From assembly GCA_036500605.1 (NCBI GenBank), contig DASYBU010000034.1, positions 98,957 to 162,956 on the forward strand: a stretch of DNA of 64,000 bases, written 5' to 3'. Shown in pieces: positions 1 through 9,700 of the stretch (the stretch's first letter is position 1; the number at the start of each line of letters is the position of its first letter). The notes beneath the pieces were generated by a model, which worked only from the letters and a program-made list of their open reading frames with translations, did not search any database and was not told the DNA's origin. The position numbers and the translations under genes were made by a program. This stretch comes from JAFALK01 sp036500605 (GTDB lineage Bacteria > Pseudomonadota > Gammaproteobacteria > Burkholderiales > Burkholderiaceae_C).

Positions 1-2
1 TC

Positions 3-236
3 GTCGCCAAGATGGTCGAAGGCTCGGTACAGAAGTTCCTGAAGGAAGTTTCGCTGCTGGACCAGGTCTTCGTGAAGGCCGCCGACGGCAAGCAGACCGT
101 GGCCGGCATGCTGAAGGAAAAGGCGACCACGGTGAAGGGCTTCACGCTCTACATCGTCGGTGAAGGCATCGAGAAGAAGGTTGACGACTTCGCTGCCGAA
201 GTTGCCGCCCAGGTGGCCGCCGCCAAGGGTCAATAA
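3..236 (+). CDS. tsf: Elongation factor Ts, C-terminal part (5' end outside window)
   Basis: The reading frame is open from the left edge and ends at 236. The visible 77 or so residues fit the C-terminal end of EF-Ts, the nucleotide exchange factor that regenerates EF-Tu-GTP in the cytoplasm (KMVEG and LLDQ motifs followed by an Ala/Lys-rich tail). The identity is backed by context: tsf-pyrH-frr is the standard order in proteobacteria, and a hairpin terminator follows. The N-terminal domain and catalytic core are outside the window, so completeness cannot be judged. Confidence 0.9.
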   Translation, partial: VAKMVEGSVQKFLKEVSLLDQVFVKAADGKQTVAGMLKEKATTVKGFTLYIVGEGIEKKVDDFAAEVAAQVAAAKGQ

Positions 237-266
237 GCCCGCCAGCAAGCCCCTGCAAAAATCGAA

Positions 267-297
267 GGGCGCCATCATTCGCGTGATGGCGCCCTTT
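267..297 (+). terminator. Rho-independent terminator after tsf
   Basis: An 11-bp perfect stem (gggcgccatca pairing with tgatggcgccc) closes a short loop and is followed by only three T residues. It lies 30 bases after the tsf stop and about 80 before pyrH, so it probably limits read-through between them. The short T-run makes it moderate in strength. Confidence 0.7.
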
Positions 298-375
298 ACA
301 CTTGTGCCCGCGGTGGACAGGCCCACAAGGTAAGTCCACCCTCACAATCACGTTCATTCCAAAGAGGTTCACCGA

Positions 376-1086
376 ATGCCCGCGTACAAACGCATCCTGC
401 TCAAACTCTCTGGCGAAGCCCTCATGGGCGACGACGCTTTCGGCATCAACCGCGCGACCATCGTCCGCATGGTGCAGGAGGTCCGCGAAGTGGTGCAGAT
501 GGGTGTTGAAGTCGCCGTGGTCATCGGCGGCGGCAACATCTTCCGCGGCGTCGCGGGCGGCGCCACCGGCATGGACCGCGCCACGGCCGATTACATGGGC
601 ATGCTGGCCACGGTCATGAATTCGCTGGCCCTGGCCGACACGATGCGCCAGGAGGGCATGGTGGCCCGGGTGATGTCGGCCATCGGCATCGAGCAGGTCG
701 TCGAACCCTATGTGCGCCCCAAGGCGCTGCAATATCTCGAAGAAGGCAAGGTCGTCGTCTTTGCCGCCGGCACCGGCAACCCCTTCTTCACGACAGACAC
801 GGCCGCCGCGCTGCGCGGTGCCGAGATCGGTGCCGAGATCGTTCTCAAGGCCACCAAGGTTGACGGCGTGTACAGCGCCGATCCCAAGAAAGACCCGAAC
901 GCCACGCGCTACACGCGCATCAGCTTCGACGAAGCCATCACCAAGAATCTGCAGGTGCTGGACGCCACCGCCTTTGCGCTGTGCCGCGACCAGAAGCTGC
1001 CGATCAAGGTGTTCAGCATCTTCAAGTCGGGTGCGCTGAAGCGCGTCGTTATGGGAGAGGACGAAGGCACGCTGGTGCACGTCTAA
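376..1086 (+). CDS. pyrH: UMP kinase
   Basis: A 236-residue cytoplasmic kinase that phosphorylates UMP to UDP with ATP in pyrimidine synthesis. It starts at ATG after an AAAGAGG ribosome site. Amino-acid-kinase fold features are visible: the N-terminal KRILLKLSGEAL nucleotide-binding strand, the GGGNIFRG loop at about residue 54, and DPKKDPNA in the C-terminal half. Its length is normal for the family. It lies between tsf and frr as in most proteobacteria, with 13 bases to frr, so the two are probably co-transcribed. Confidence 0.97.
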   Translation: MPAYKRILLKLSGEALMGDDAFGINRATIVRMVQEVREVVQMGVEVAVVIGGGNIFRGVAGGATGMDRATADYMGMLATVMNSLALADTMRQEGMVARVMSAIGIEQVVEPYVRPKALQYLEEGKVVVFAAGTGNPFFTTDTAAALRGAEIGAEIVLKATKVDGVYSADPKKDPNATRYTRISFDEAITKNLQVLDATAFALCRDQKLPIKVFSIFKSGALKRVVMGEDEGTLVHV

Positions 1087-1099
1087 AGGAAATCAGATC

Positions 1100-1660
1100 A
1101 TGACAATCGCAGACATCAAGAAGAATGCCGAAGCCAAGATGGCCAAGTCCATCGAATCGTTCAAAGGCGATTTGCAGAAGATCCGCACGGGTCGTGCGCA
1201 TCCGGGCATCCTGGACCAGGTGCAGGTCGACTACTACGGCTCGATGGTGCCGATTTCGCAGGTGGCGAGCGTTACCTTGCTTGATGCCCGCACCATCAGC
1301 GTCCAGCCCTGGGAAAAGAACCTGGGCCCCAAGATCGAGAAGGCCATCCGTGAGTCGGACCTGGGCCTGAACCCCGCCAGCCAGGGCGACCTGATCCGCG
1401 TGCCGATGCCGGCCTTGAACGAAGAGCGTCGCAAGGACCTGATCAAGGTCGTCAAGAACGCCGGTGAAGACGCCAAGGTCGCCGTGCGCAATGTGCGCCG
1501 CGATGCCAACGAGCAGGCCAAGAAGATGCTCAAGGACAAGACCATCACCGAGGATGACGAGCGCCGCAGCGAAGGTGATGTGCAGAAGCTCACCGACAAG
1601 ACGATCGGCGACATCGACCGCCTCATCGCCAGCAAAGAGCAAGAGATCTTGGCAGTCTGA
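1100..1660 (+). CDS. frr: Ribosome recycling factor
   Basis: A 186-residue protein that, with EF-G, splits post-termination ribosomes. Family features are the IRTGRAHP motif near residue 29, the VQPWEKN segment, the RR-KDLIK stretch, and long charged helices ending near IGDIDRLIASKEQEIL. Length is the usual 185-186. It starts at ATG after AAGGAAA and its stop is two bases before the uppS GTG, indicating tight coupling in the operon. Confidence 0.97.
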   Translation: MTIADIKKNAEAKMAKSIESFKGDLQKIRTGRAHPGILDQVQVDYYGSMVPISQVASVTLLDARTISVQPWEKNLGPKIEKAIRESDLGLNPASQGDLIRVPMPALNEERRKDLIKVVKNAGEDAKVAVRNVRRDANEQAKKMLKDKTITEDDERRSEGDVQKLTDKTIGDIDRLIASKEQEILAV

Positions 1661-1662
1661 GC

Positions 1663-2385
1663 GTGAGCGACGACATTCAGGCAGCAGTTCCGCAGCACGT
1701 GGCCATCGTGATGGATGGCAATGGCCGCTGGGCCAAGAAGCGCTTTCTGCCGCGCTTCTTCGGGCACAAGCAAGGCGTCGATGCGCTGGTCAAGATCATC
1801 CAGGCCTGCATCGACCGCGACATCCAGCACCTCACGGTGTTCGCGTTCTCGAGCGAGAACTGGAAGCGCTCCGACGAGGAGGTTTCCGGCCTGATGGGCC
1901 TGGTGCTGGCCGCCGTCTCGCGCTACCTGAACAAGCTGCACAAGCTGGGCGTGCGTGTGCGCGTGATCGGCGATCGCGACATTGCACCCAAGCTGCGCAC
2001 GGCCTGGGACGAGGCCGAGGCGCTGACTGCCGGCAACACCAAGCTGCAACTGAACGTGGCCTTCAACTACGGTGGCCGCTGGGACATCGTGCAAGCCGCG
2101 CAAGCCGCCATGCGCGCGGGCGTGCCGGCCGATGAGATGAGCGAAGACAAGCTCTCGCAGTACATGGCCCTGGCGCATGCGCCGGATCCTGATCTCTTCA
2201 TCCGCACGGGCGGTGAGGTGCGCATCAGCAACTTCATGCTCTGGCAGGTCGCTTACAGCGAGTTCGTGTTCTCAGACTGTCTGTGGCCCGAGTTTGGCGA
2301 GGCGCAACTGGATGCGGCGATTGAATCCTTCCGCCAGCGAGATCGCCGATTTGGCGGTGTCAAGGAAGCTGCGACCGCAGTCTGA
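1663..2385 (+). CDS. uppS: Undecaprenyl diphosphate synthase (UPP synthase)
   Basis: A 240-residue cis-prenyltransferase that condenses eight isopentenyl diphosphates with farnesyl diphosphate to make the C55 carrier for peptidoglycan and O-antigen. It has the MDGNGRWA motif with the essential Asp at residue 18, the FAFSSENWKR segment and the C-terminal DLFIRTGGE-RISNF signature. It starts at GTG two bases after frr stops. The stop lies one base before the cdsA ATG. Confidence 0.97.
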   Translation: MSDDIQAAVPQHVAIVMDGNGRWAKKRFLPRFFGHKQGVDALVKIIQACIDRDIQHLTVFAFSSENWKRSDEEVSGLMGLVLAAVSRYLNKLHKLGVRVRVIGDRDIAPKLRTAWDEAEALTAGNTKLQLNVAFNYGGRWDIVQAAQAAMRAGVPADEMSEDKLSQYMALAHAPDPDLFIRTGGEVRISNFMLWQVAYSEFVFSDCLWPEFGEAQLDAAIESFRQRDRRFGGVKEAATAV

Positions 2386-2386
2386 C

Positions 2387-3226
2387 ATGCTCAAACAACG
2401 AATCATCACAGCCGTCGTCTTGCTGGCCCTGCTGTTGCCAGCGCTCTTCGCGGCTTCGCCCTGGCCCTTCGCCGGCCTGACGCTCATCCTGATCGGTGCC
2501 GCCGGCTGGGAATGGGCGCGCTTGAACGGCGTACCGGGCGTGCCCGCGCAACTGTTTGGCGCGGCGCTGGCGCTGATCTGCGTGGCCTCGCTGCTGACAC
2601 TCGGTCAGGCCGCAGCGCCGGCCTGGTGCTGGTGGCTGGCCTCGGCTACCTGGGTGCTGGGCGGTTGCTACGCGCTGCGCGGCGGGCCATCGGCTTGGCC
2701 TCACCTGGCGAAGTTGCCGCGGCTCGTCCTTGGCGCCGTCGCGCTCTGGGCGGCCTGGCTGGCGATCCAGCAAGCGCGCACGCTGGGTCTCAACTATCTG
2801 CTCTCGATCTTCTGCCTCGTGTGGATGGCCGATGTGGCCGCCTATTTCGGCGGCAAGGCTTTCGGCAAGAACAAGCTGGCACCGGCCATCAGCCCGGGCA
2901 AGAGCTGGGAAGGCGTCTGGTCGGGCATGCTGGGCGTGCTGGTACTCGCCTATGTCTGGTCACATGTGATCGACTACCGCTTGCCCGTCGATTCACCGAG
3001 CCTCTACAGCCGCCTGCTCTGGAACCAGCATGGGTTGGTCGTGGCGCTGGAGTTGATCGTGCTGGCCGCGATGAGCGTGGTCGGCGATCTGTTTGAATCT
3101 TTGATCAAGCGTGCCGTCGGCGCCAAGGACAGCAGCGGCCTGCTGCCGGGCCACGGCGGCGTGCTCGATCGCGTGGATGCCTTGCTGCCGGTGCTGCCGC
3201 TGGCGCTCGCATTGAGCACGCTTTGA
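2387..3226 (+). CDS. cdsA: Phosphatidate cytidylyltransferase
   Basis: A 279-residue polytopic inner-membrane enzyme that makes CDP-diacylglycerol from phosphatidic acid and CTP. I chose the ATG at 2387, one base after the uppS stop; the frame is open further upstream but that part overlaps uppS in another frame. Several hydrophobic helices are followed by the conserved C-terminal signature, KDSSGLLPGHGGVLDRVDAL. Operon neighbours uppS and dxr are normal for betaproteobacteria. Confidence 0.95.
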   Translation: MLKQRIITAVVLLALLLPALFAASPWPFAGLTLILIGAAGWEWARLNGVPGVPAQLFGAALALICVASLLTLGQAAAPAWCWWLASATWVLGGCYALRGGPSAWPHLAKLPRLVLGAVALWAAWLAIQQARTLGLNYLLSIFCLVWMADVAAYFGGKAFGKNKLAPAISPGKSWEGVWSGMLGVLVLAYVWSHVIDYRLPVDSPSLYSRLLWNQHGLVVALELIVLAAMSVVGDLFESLIKRAVGAKDSSGLLPGHGGVLDRVDALLPVLPLALALSTL

Positions 3227-3239
3227 ATCGCTGTACTTT

Positions 3240-4418
3240 ATGAAGCAACGCATCAGCATCCTGGGCTCGACGGGCTCGATCGGCACCAACACGCTCGACG
3301 TGCTGGCTCGCCATCCCGATACGTACGAGGTCTTCGCGCTGAGCGCCATGAGCCGCGTCGATGAGCTGCTGGCCCAGTGCCTGCAATGGAAGCCGCGCTT
3401 CGCCGTGATGCCCGATGAGGCCAAGGCCGCGCAATTGCGTGAACATCTGAAGGGCACCGGCACCGAAGTGCTCGGCGGCGCGCAGGCGCTCAGCGATATC
3501 GCTTCGCACCCCGATGTTGACGCCGTGATGGCCGCCATCGTCGGCGCGGCGGGGCTTGAACCCGCGCTGGCAGCGGCTCGCGCGGGCAAGCGCCTGCTGC
3601 TCGCCAACAAGGAGGCCATCGTCGTCGGCGGCGCCTTCTTCATGCAGGCGGTGGAGCAGGGCGGTGCCACGCTGCTGCCGATCGATTCGGAGCATTCGGC
3701 GATCTTCCAGTGCCTGCCCGAAGATCGCAGCGCTTGGTCGCAGCGCATCGACCACATCGTGCTGACCGCCTCGGGCGGCCCGTTCCGACAACGCGATCCG
3801 GCCACGCTGGCCGAGGTCACGCCCGATCAGGCCTGCGCCCATCCAAACTGGGTCATGGGCCGCAAGATCTCGGTCGACTCGGCCACCATGATGAACAAGG
3901 CGCTCGAGGTGATCGAGGCGCGCTGGCTGTTCAATCTGAAGCCTGAACAGATCAAGGTGCTGATCCATCCGCAAAGCATCATCCACTCGATGGTCGTGTG
4001 CCGCGACAACTCGGTACTGGCGCAACTGGGCACGCCCGACATGCGCGTGCCGATCGCCTACGGCCTGGCTTACCCGCAACGCATTGAATCGGGCGCGAGC
4101 CAACTCAATCTGCTGAGCACGCCTTCCTTGAGTTTTGAAGTCGCGGACGAGCAACGCTTCCCGGGGCTTTACCTTTCTTGGCAAGTGCTGCGCGGACCCG
4201 AGGGCGGCACCGCCGTGCTCAATGCCGCCAACGAAGAAGCCGTCGCGGCCTTTCTGGAGCGGCGCCTGCGCTTTGACCAGATCCATCGCATCAATGCGCA
4301 GAGCATTGACGAAGTGGCGCCGACGGCCGATGAATGCCGCAGCGTCGAAGGCCTGCTCTCGCTCGATGCGCGCGCGCGTCGCCATGCTCAAGCCCTGATC
4401 GCGAAGGTGGCGGCATGA
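3240..4418 (+). CDS. dxr: 1-deoxy-D-xylulose 5-phosphate reductoisomerase
   Basis: A 392-residue NADPH-dependent enzyme of the MEP isoprenoid pathway (DXP to MEP), supplying precursors for UppS upstream. The N-terminal GSTGSIG dinucleotide-binding loop, LLANKEAIVVGG, the metal-binding PIDSEHSAIFQ motif and SGGPFR near residue 180 are all present. Length is normal. Its last bases form an ATGA overlap with rseP, which implies translational coupling. Confidence 0.97.
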   Translation: MKQRISILGSTGSIGTNTLDVLARHPDTYEVFALSAMSRVDELLAQCLQWKPRFAVMPDEAKAAQLREHLKGTGTEVLGGAQALSDIASHPDVDAVMAAIVGAAGLEPALAAARAGKRLLLANKEAIVVGGAFFMQAVEQGGATLLPIDSEHSAIFQCLPEDRSAWSQRIDHIVLTASGGPFRQRDPATLAEVTPDQACAHPNWVMGRKISVDSATMMNKALEVIEARWLFNLKPEQIKVLIHPQSIIHSMVVCRDNSVLAQLGTPDMRVPIAYGLAYPQRIESGASQLNLLSTPSLSFEVADEQRFPGLYLSWQVLRGPEGGTAVLNAANEEAVAAFLERRLRFDQIHRINAQSIDEVAPTADECRSVEGLLSLDARARRHAQALIAKVAA

Positions 4419-5776
4419 TCACCGTCGTCTCGATCCTGTTTGCCCTGGCCCTGCTGATCGGCCTGCACGAATACGGGCATTTCCGCGTGGCCAAGGCCTG
4501 CGGCGTCAAGGTGAAGCGCTTTTCGCTGGGCTTTGGTCCGGTGGTGGCCCGCTGGCAGAAAAGCCCGCAGGATACCGAGGTCGTGATCAGCGCCATCCCG
4601 CTTGGAGGCTATGTCCGTTGGGCTGACGAATCCGATCCTGACCACGATCCGGCCGATCGCGAGCGCATGTTCAAGAACCGGCCGCTGCTTCAGCGAGCCG
4701 CCATCGTGGCTGCCGGGCCGATCGCGAACCTCCTTCTTGCGGTGCTGCTGCTCAGCATGACCGCCTGGATCGGCAGCCAGGAGCCTCGTGCTGTGCTGGG
4801 ATCGCCGTCGGCCGGGACGCTGGCCGAGCGAGCGGGCTTGCGCGCCGGTGATCTGGTTCGGGCCAGTTCGACGGATGGTGTCGAATGGAAAGAGCTGCGC
4901 TCGCTGCCGCAGGCGCAAGGCGCCTTGGTCGAGGCTGCGCTGGCCGGTATTCCGCTGACTTTCGAGGTTAGCGATGCGGACGGTCGCGGCAGGCGCGAGG
5001 TCAAGCTCGATACCCTGGCGTTTGGCGGACGCGAGTTGAACGACACCACCCAGCGTCAACTGCTGCTGACAGGCTATGCCGAGCCGGTGATCACGCAGGT
5101 CATTCCCAACGGTGCGGGCGCCAAGGCGGGCTTGCAGGTCGGTGACCGCGTGCTGGCCATCGATGGTGTGTTGCAGGCCGATGCCGTCGCCGTACGCGAC
5201 CTGATCCGCGCTGCGGTGTCGGGGAGTACGGGGCGCGTGATGCATTGGCAGGTCGAGCGTGCCGGGCAGACGGTCGAGCTCACGGTGCAGCCGCGCGTGA
5301 TTGAAGAAGCGAGGGAATCCATCGGGCGCCTCGAGGTCTTCATCGGCGCCATGCCAAAGATGGTCGAGGTGCGCTACGGCCTGGCCGACGGTCTGCAGTA
5401 CGGCGCGGAGCGCACCTGGCAGATGTCCGCGCTGACGCTTCGCATGATCAAGCGGATGCTGGTCGGTGAAGCTTCGGTAAAGAACATCAGCGGCCCCGTC
5501 AGCATGGCGAGTTATGCCGGGCAGGCCGCACAGGCAGGATTGGTCACGTATCTGGGCTTTTTGGCTCTGATCAGCGTGAGTCTCGGCGTGCTGAACCTGC
5601 TGCCATTGCCGATGCTCGACGGCGGACACCTGATGTATTATCTTTTCGAGGGTCTTTCTGGCCGCGCCGTCTCTGAACGGTTGCAGCTACAACTCCAGCG
5701 CGTTGGCTTTCTGGTCCTGGTGCTGGTGATGGGACTGGCCCTGTCCAACGATGTGGCCCGCATGGTCCAACACTGA
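4415..5776 (+). CDS. rseP: RIP metalloprotease RseP (site-2 protease)
   Basis: A 453-residue inner-membrane zinc protease that cuts anti-sigma factor RseA and remnant signal peptides, connecting to the sigma-E envelope response. The start is the ATG overlapping the dxr stop. The zinc motif HEYGH is in the first helix (about residues 18-22), two PDZ-like regions follow (about 120-330), and the LPLPMLDGGHL metal-ligand motif is near the C-terminus. It lies directly before bamA, whose client proteins this response monitors. Confidence 0.95.
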   Translation: MITVVSILFALALLIGLHEYGHFRVAKACGVKVKRFSLGFGPVVARWQKSPQDTEVVISAIPLGGYVRWADESDPDHDPADRERMFKNRPLLQRAAIVAAGPIANLLLAVLLLSMTAWIGSQEPRAVLGSPSAGTLAERAGLRAGDLVRASSTDGVEWKELRSLPQAQGALVEAALAGIPLTFEVSDADGRGRREVKLDTLAFGGRELNDTTQRQLLLTGYAEPVITQVIPNGAGAKAGLQVGDRVLAIDGVLQADAVAVRDLIRAAVSGSTGRVMHWQVERAGQTVELTVQPRVIEEARESIGRLEVFIGAMPKMVEVRYGLADGLQYGAERTWQMSALTLRMIKRMLVGEASVKNISGPVSMASYAGQAAQAGLVTYLGFLALISVSLGVLNLLPLPMLDGGHLMYYLFEGLSGRAVSERLQLQLQRVGFLVLVLVMGLALSNDVARMVQH

Positions 5777-5808
5777 CGGCTCACACACAGAATTCCTGAT
5801 CACACGGC

Positions 5809-8145
5809 ATGTCCATTTTTTTTAGAACGGGAGCGTTCACGCGCCCCTCAGTCCTGGCTTTGGCCCCTGTCGTGATTGCGGCATCCCTGTACTCGGGATC
5901 CGCATGGGCGGTTGATCCGTTCGCGATCAAGGACATCCGCGTCGAAGGCCTCTCGCGGACCGACCCCGGCACCGTGTTCGCGTCGCTGCCTTTCCGCATC
6001 GGCGACAACTACAACGACGAAAAAGGCGCCGCCGCATTGCGCGCCTTGTTCGCCACCGGCCTGTTCAAGGACGTGCGCATCAACATCGACGGCAATGCCG
6101 TGGTGGTGGTGATCGAAGAGCGTCCGATCATCTCGAACGTCAGCTTCGTCGGCCTGCACGAGTTCGACACCGAAGCGCTGAGCAAGTCGCTGAAGGACGT
6201 CGGCATCGGCGAAGGCAAGCCTTTCGACAAGGCCCTGGCCGATCGCGCCGAGCAGGAACTGAAGCGCCAATACCTGACCAAGGCCTATTACGGCGCCGCG
6301 GTCACCACCACCATCACCCCGATCGAGCGCAACCGCGTCAACGTGGTGTTCACGGTGGTGGAAGGCTCGCCCGCGAAGATCGGCGAAATCCACATCACCG
6401 GCAGCAAGGTGTTCTCCGAGAGCACGCTGCTGGGCCTGATGGACCGCACCACCAGCGGCTGGCTGACCTGGTACACCAAGACCGACCGCTACTCGCGCAC
6501 GGCCCTGAACGGTGACCTCGAAACCATCCGCTCCTACTACCTGAACCACGGCTACCTTGAGTTCGCGGTGACGGGCACGCAGGTCACGATCTCGCCGGAC
6601 AAGCAGCGCATCAACATCGACATCGTGGTCAGCGAAGGCCAGCAGTACACGGTCACGGGCGTCAAGCTCGAAGGCGAGTACTTCGGCCGCGAAGACGACT
6701 TCAAGCGCCGCATCAAAGTCCAGCCGGGCAAGCCCTACAACGGCGACGAAGTCGCGCAAACCACGCGCGCCTTCTCCGATCTGTTCGGCACCTACGGCTA
6801 TGCCTTTGCCCACGTCGATGCGCGGCCGGATATCGACCGCGCCACCGGCCAGGTGGTGGTCACGCTGGTGGCCGAGCCTTCGCGCCGCGTCTATGTGCGC
6901 AAGGTGCTGGTGGCCGGCAACTCGCGCACCCGCGACGAAGTGATCCGCCGCGAATTCCGCCAGTTTGAATCGAGCTGGTACGACGGCCAGAAGATCAAGG
7001 CCTCGCGCGACCGCGTGGACCGCATGGGCTACTTCAAGGAAGTCACCATCGACACGCAGGAAGTCGCTGGCGCGCCTGACCAGGTCGACGTGATCCTGCA
7101 CGTGGAGGAAAAGCCCACCGGCAATATCAGCGTGGGCGCGGGCTACTCCAGCCAGCAGCGCCTGTCGCTGACCGGATCGGTCCGTCAGGACAACGTCTTC
7201 GGCACCGGCAACTACCTGGGCCTGGACGTGAGCACGGCCTACACCGGCCGCTCGGTCGTGCTGTCGACCGTCGACCCGTACTTCACGGTGGACGGCGTGT
7301 CGCGAGCAGTCGACCTGTTCTACCGCACCATCAAGCCCTACAACTCGCTGGGCGAGCAGTACGAGCTGATCAGCCACGGCGCTTCAGTGCGCTTTGGTGT
7401 GCCGTTCTCCGAGCAGGACACGGTGTTCTTCGGCATCGGCTACGAGAGCACCGCGATCAGCACCGACAGCGGCCTGCCCAACAGCTACCTGCTGTACGAA
7501 GAGCAGTTCGGCCGCAGAAGCGCGTCCTACCCGTTCACGATCGGCTGGCAGCGCGACAGCCGCGACAGCGTGGTCTCGCCGATGGCCGGCAAATACTCGC
7601 GCCTGAACTTCGAACTGAGCCCGGTGGGTGATGCCGAATACGGCCGCATCAACGGCCAGTACCAGCAATTCTTCAGCCTGACGAACAAGATCACGGTCAT
7701 GTTCAACGCTGAGTTGGGCTGGGGCCTGGGCCTGGCGGGCAAGCCGTACCCGATCTTCAAGAACTTCTATGGCGGCGGCCTCGGCTCGGTCCGCGTCTTT
7801 GAAGCCGGGACCCTGGGCCCGGTCGACGTGACCGGGTCCTACAGCGGCGGCAACCGGCGCCTGAACATGAACACCGAGGTCTACCTGCCGGTGCCCGGCG
7901 GCGGCAACGACAAGACTTTCCGCCTGTTCGGCTTCATCGACGCCGGCAACGTCTGGGGTCCCAGCGAGAAGATCAGCTGGAGTTCCCTGGCCTCGGGCAA
8001 GAGCATGATCCGCGCCTCGGCCGGTATCGGCCTCTCCTGGGTTTCCCCAATGGGCCCCTTGCGATTGAGTTACGGGACGCCCTGGCGCTCGGATCCGCAC
8101 GATAGAATCGAGAAATTCCAATTCCAGATCGGGACTGCATTCTGA
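5809..8145 (+). CDS. bamA: Outer membrane protein assembly factor BamA
   Basis: A 778-residue outer-membrane Omp85 protein that inserts beta-barrels. An N-terminal signal peptide ending near GSAWA is followed by five POTRA repeats (about residues 30-430; repeated IxG/VEG-type strands) and a C-terminal 16-strand barrel. The last residues (FQFQIGTAF) show the terminal Phe barrel signal. Its stop overlaps the ompH start by one base (TGATG), as expected for a chaperone encoded next to its client machine. Confidence 0.97.
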   Translation: MSIFFRTGAFTRPSVLALAPVVIAASLYSGSAWAVDPFAIKDIRVEGLSRTDPGTVFASLPFRIGDNYNDEKGAAALRALFATGLFKDVRINIDGNAVVVVIEERPIISNVSFVGLHEFDTEALSKSLKDVGIGEGKPFDKALADRAEQELKRQYLTKAYYGAAVTTTITPIERNRVNVVFTVVEGSPAKIGEIHITGSKVFSESTLLGLMDRTTSGWLTWYTKTDRYSRTALNGDLETIRSYYLNHGYLEFAVTGTQVTISPDKQRINIDIVVSEGQQYTVTGVKLEGEYFGREDDFKRRIKVQPGKPYNGDEVAQTTRAFSDLFGTYGYAFAHVDARPDIDRATGQVVVTLVAEPSRRVYVRKVLVAGNSRTRDEVIRREFRQFESSWYDGQKIKASRDRVDRMGYFKEVTIDTQEVAGAPDQVDVILHVEEKPTGNISVGAGYSSQQRLSLTGSVRQDNVFGTGNYLGLDVSTAYTGRSVVLSTVDPYFTVDGVSRAVDLFYRTIKPYNSLGEQYELISHGASVRFGVPFSEQDTVFFGIGYESTAISTDSGLPNSYLLYEEQFGRRSASYPFTIGWQRDSRDSVVSPMAGKYSRLNFELSPVGDAEYGRINGQYQQFFSLTNKITVMFNAELGWGLGLAGKPYPIFKNFYGGGLGSVRVFEAGTLGPVDVTGSYSGGNRRLNMNTEVYLPVPGGGNDKTFRLFGFIDAGNVWGPSEKISWSSLASGKSMIRASAGIGLSWVSPMGPLRLSYGTPWRSDPHDRIEKFQFQIGTAF

Positions 8146-8657
8146 TGAAGAGCTCGTTGTTCAAAGCGGCCGTTGTGTCGGCCCTCCTGTCGGTGTCGGC
8201 CCTGGCCGCGCATGCACAAGATCAAATCAAGATTGGCTATGTGAATAGCGAACGCGTGATGCGCGAGTCCAATCTTGCCAAGGCCGCGCAGATCAAGCTC
8301 GAGACCGAGTTCAGCAAGCGCGAGAAGGAATTGGCCGACATGGAAGCCAAGCGCCGCGCCACGGCAGAGAAGCTCGAGAAAGACACGCCGCTGCTGAGCG
8401 AGGCCGACAAGACCCGCCGCCAGCGCGACTTCGCCGAAATGGACCGCGACTTCCAACGCAAGGGCCGCGAGTATCAGGAAGACCTGAACCGCCGCAAGAA
8501 CGAGGAGCTGCAAAACATCGTCGAGCGCGCCAACAAGGTCATCAAGCAGATCTTCGATAGCGAGAAGTACGACCTGATCTTGCAAGACGCGATTCTCTTC
8601 AGCCCCCGCGTGGACATCACCAAGAAGGTGATCGACACGCTGAACGCGCAGAAGTGA
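8145..8657 (+). CDS. ompH: Periplasmic chaperone Skp/OmpH
   Basis: A 170-residue periplasmic chaperone that holds unfolded outer-membrane proteins for BamA. It has a signal peptide with cleavage near AAHAQ (about residue 24), then IGYVNSERV typical of the Skp body. A long Lys/Glu-rich coiled coil (about 50-125) forms the tentacles, and the ending is YDLILQDAILFSPRVDITKKVI. The stop overlaps the lpxD start. Confidence 0.94.
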   Translation: MKSSLFKAAVVSALLSVSALAAHAQDQIKIGYVNSERVMRESNLAKAAQIKLETEFSKREKELADMEAKRRATAEKLEKDTPLLSEADKTRRQRDFAEMDRDFQRKGREYQEDLNRRKNEELQNIVERANKVIKQIFDSEKYDLILQDAILFSPRVDITKKVIDTLNAQK

Positions 8658-9700
8658 TCAGCACGACACTCAGCGAAATCGCCGCCGCTCTGGGCGGCGA
8701 TCTTCTTGGTGCTGGCAGTGTTTCGGTGAACCGCATCGGGCCGCTCGAGTCGGCCGACGCGAACACCATCGCCTTCCTGGCCAATCCGCGCTACCAGTCG
8801 CAGCTGGCCACCACGCAGGCCGCCTGCGTGATCGTGGCGCCGGCCTCGGCCGAGGCCGCTGCCGCTCGAAGCGGCGGGCAAGGCGCGGCGATCGTCACGC
8901 CTGACCCCTACCTCTACTTCGCCCGGCTCTCGCAATGGTGGGCGGCGCGCGTGCGTCCGCTCAGCCCCGCACAGATCCATCCGAGCGCCGTCGTGGCGCC
9001 CGATGCGCAGATCGGCGCCAACGTCGACATCGGCCCGCTGGCCGTGATCGAAAGCGGCGCCGTGATCGGCGAGGGCGCCCGCGTCGGCGCGCATTGCGTC
9101 GTCGGCGCTCGCGCCCAGGTCGGTGCCGGCACACGCCTCTCGCCCAGCGTCAATCTCGGTTTCGACTGCGTGATCGGCGCGCGCTGCATCGTGCACAGCG
9201 GCGTGGTCATCGGCGCTGACGGCTTCGGCTTCGCCCCGAACAAGGGTGAGTGGGAAAAAATCGAACAGCTCGGCGCCGTGCGCATCGGTGACGACGTCGA
9301 AATCGGCGCCAACACCTGCATCGACCGCGGCGCGCTCGACGACACCGTGATCGGCAACGGCGTCAAGCTCGACAACATGATCCAGGTGGCGCATAACGTG
9401 CGCATCGGCGATCACACCGTCGTCGCGGCTTTCACCGGCATCGCCGGCAGCGCCGTGATCGGCAAGCACTGCCTGATCGGCGGCGCCGCGCGCATCCAGG
9501 GCCACATCGAGATCTGCGACCACGTGCAGGTCTCCACCTGCACCTTCATCAGCCACTCCATCAAGAAACCCGGCAATTACAGCGGCGCCTATCCTTTCGA
9601 GGAAAATGCCAGCTGGGAGAAGAATGCCGCGACCCTGCGTCAGCTGTACCTGCTGCGCCAGCGTGTGCGCGCTCTCGAAAAGAAGACTGATCCATCATGA
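8654..9700 (+). CDS. lpxD: UDP-3-O-(3-hydroxyacyl)glucosamine N-acyltransferase
   Basis: A 348-residue left-handed beta-helix enzyme for the third step of lipid A synthesis. The N-terminal uridine-binding domain (about 1-100) is followed by many hexapeptide repeats (IGANVDIGP and similar) and a C-terminal helical extension. The catalytic-histidine region is QVAHNVRIGDHTVV. The start is GTG overlapping the ompH stop (GTGA); the family-typical N-terminus supports it. It overlaps fabZ by four bases. Confidence 0.95.
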   Translation: MISTTLSEIAAALGGDLLGAGSVSVNRIGPLESADANTIAFLANPRYQSQLATTQAACVIVAPASAEAAAARSGGQGAAIVTPDPYLYFARLSQWWAARVRPLSPAQIHPSAVVAPDAQIGANVDIGPLAVIESGAVIGEGARVGAHCVVGARAQVGAGTRLSPSVNLGFDCVIGARCIVHSGVVIGADGFGFAPNKGEWEKIEQLGAVRIGDDVEIGANTCIDRGALDDTVIGNGVKLDNMIQVAHNVRIGDHTVVAAFTGIAGSAVIGKHCLIGGAARIQGHIEICDHVQVSTCTFISHSIKKPGNYSGAYPFEENASWEKNAATLRQLYLLRQRVRALEKKTDPS